This document shows, in pieces, positions 63,932-64,000 of a stretch of 64,000 nt of DNA; positions within the stretch are counted from its first letter, which is position 1, and every line of letters starts with the position of its first letter. This stretch comes from Actimicrobium sp047621345. Lineage in GTDB: Bacteria > Pseudomonadota > Gammaproteobacteria > Burkholderiales > Burkholderiaceae_D. Both the position numbers and the translations under genes were made by a program. The notes under the pieces were generated by a model. It made no database searches, was not told the DNA's origin, and saw nothing but the letters and a program-made list of their open reading frames with translations. The stretch covers positions 16,390 through 80,389 of the forward strand of contig JBLHLW010000009.1 in the NCBI GenBank assembly GCA_047621345.1, read 5' to 3'.

Positions 63932-64000
63932 ATTTGTGCGGTTTCGGTCGCGACTTGCGAGGCTTGGAGAGATTTTCTCGATGAAGCGAAACCTGTCTGG
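63932..64000. other. Right window edge
   Basis: 69 bases after the effector stop. No gene start was recognised. Confidence 0.3.

Overview
The window reads as chromosomal DNA of a betaproteobacterium of the order Burkholderiales, most like the Oxalobacteraceae (Herbaspirillum, Herminiimonas, Collimonas relatives). This is inferred from the fused argA, the prpR/prpBC-acnD-prpF cluster, the GC-rich coding style and the general protein flavour. No rRNA, tRNA, CRISPR array, transposase or phage gene was recognised.

Layout. 1-1136 is the start of a methyl-accepting chemotaxis gene that runs off the left edge. 1388-9194 holds a CNNM/CorC-type membrane protein, rpiA, the Fe(II)-trafficking protein gene, argA and the large RNA helicase gene hrpA. 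9200-20700 mixes housekeeping genes (xdhC-like, EamA transporter, dcd, terC-like) with accessory genes: a helical-repeat protein, an LRR protein, a 959-residue RelE-like/SF1-helicase/ankyrin fusion and an ankyrin protein. 20715-29404 has an inducible-type basic amino acid decarboxylase, a DUF4337 protein, folA, a large lipoprotein, an EreA/ChaN-like protein and thyA. 29551-39667 is a complete glycerol locus: glpD-S-T-P-Q-U-V-K on the minus strand with a DeoR-type glpR divergent from glpD. 39862-51000 holds a fasciclin protein, an ABC exporter, an AttE-H-like lipocalin/FtsX/ATPase operon, a Tat-exported transglutaminase-like protein, a TlpA-like thioredoxin and egtD-egtB for ergothioneine. 51281-59245 is the 2-methylcitrate cluster: prpR divergent from prpB-prpC-acnD-prpF, with a near-perfect sigma-54 promoter. 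59337-64000 has a degraded regulator, an XRE regulator, a His-rich periplasmic protein and a 785-residue accessory protein.

Main discovery. Five accessory genes, scattered singly among housekeeping genes, each lie downstream of the same bipartite motif: GGAAC(C/T), exactly 15 bases, then a match to CCACNNA. This is the classic hrp box read by the ECF sigma factor HrpL in Hrp group I type III secretion systems. The five products look like type III effectors: LP-motif helical repeats, LRRs, ankyrin repeats behind a candidate MGNC myristoylation/palmitoylation start, an EreA/ChaN-like fold, and a protein ending in a poly(ADP-ribose) glycohydrolase-like GG-D-X8-QEE signature. I infer a HrpL-controlled effector regulon. 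The secretion apparatus and hrpL itself are not in this window.

A second layer is a family of about 110-base REPIN-like elements, made of two facing GTGGGCACG hairpins. They sit between genes, inside the prp operon, and at the 3' end of one effector gene, where the element supplies the stop codon.
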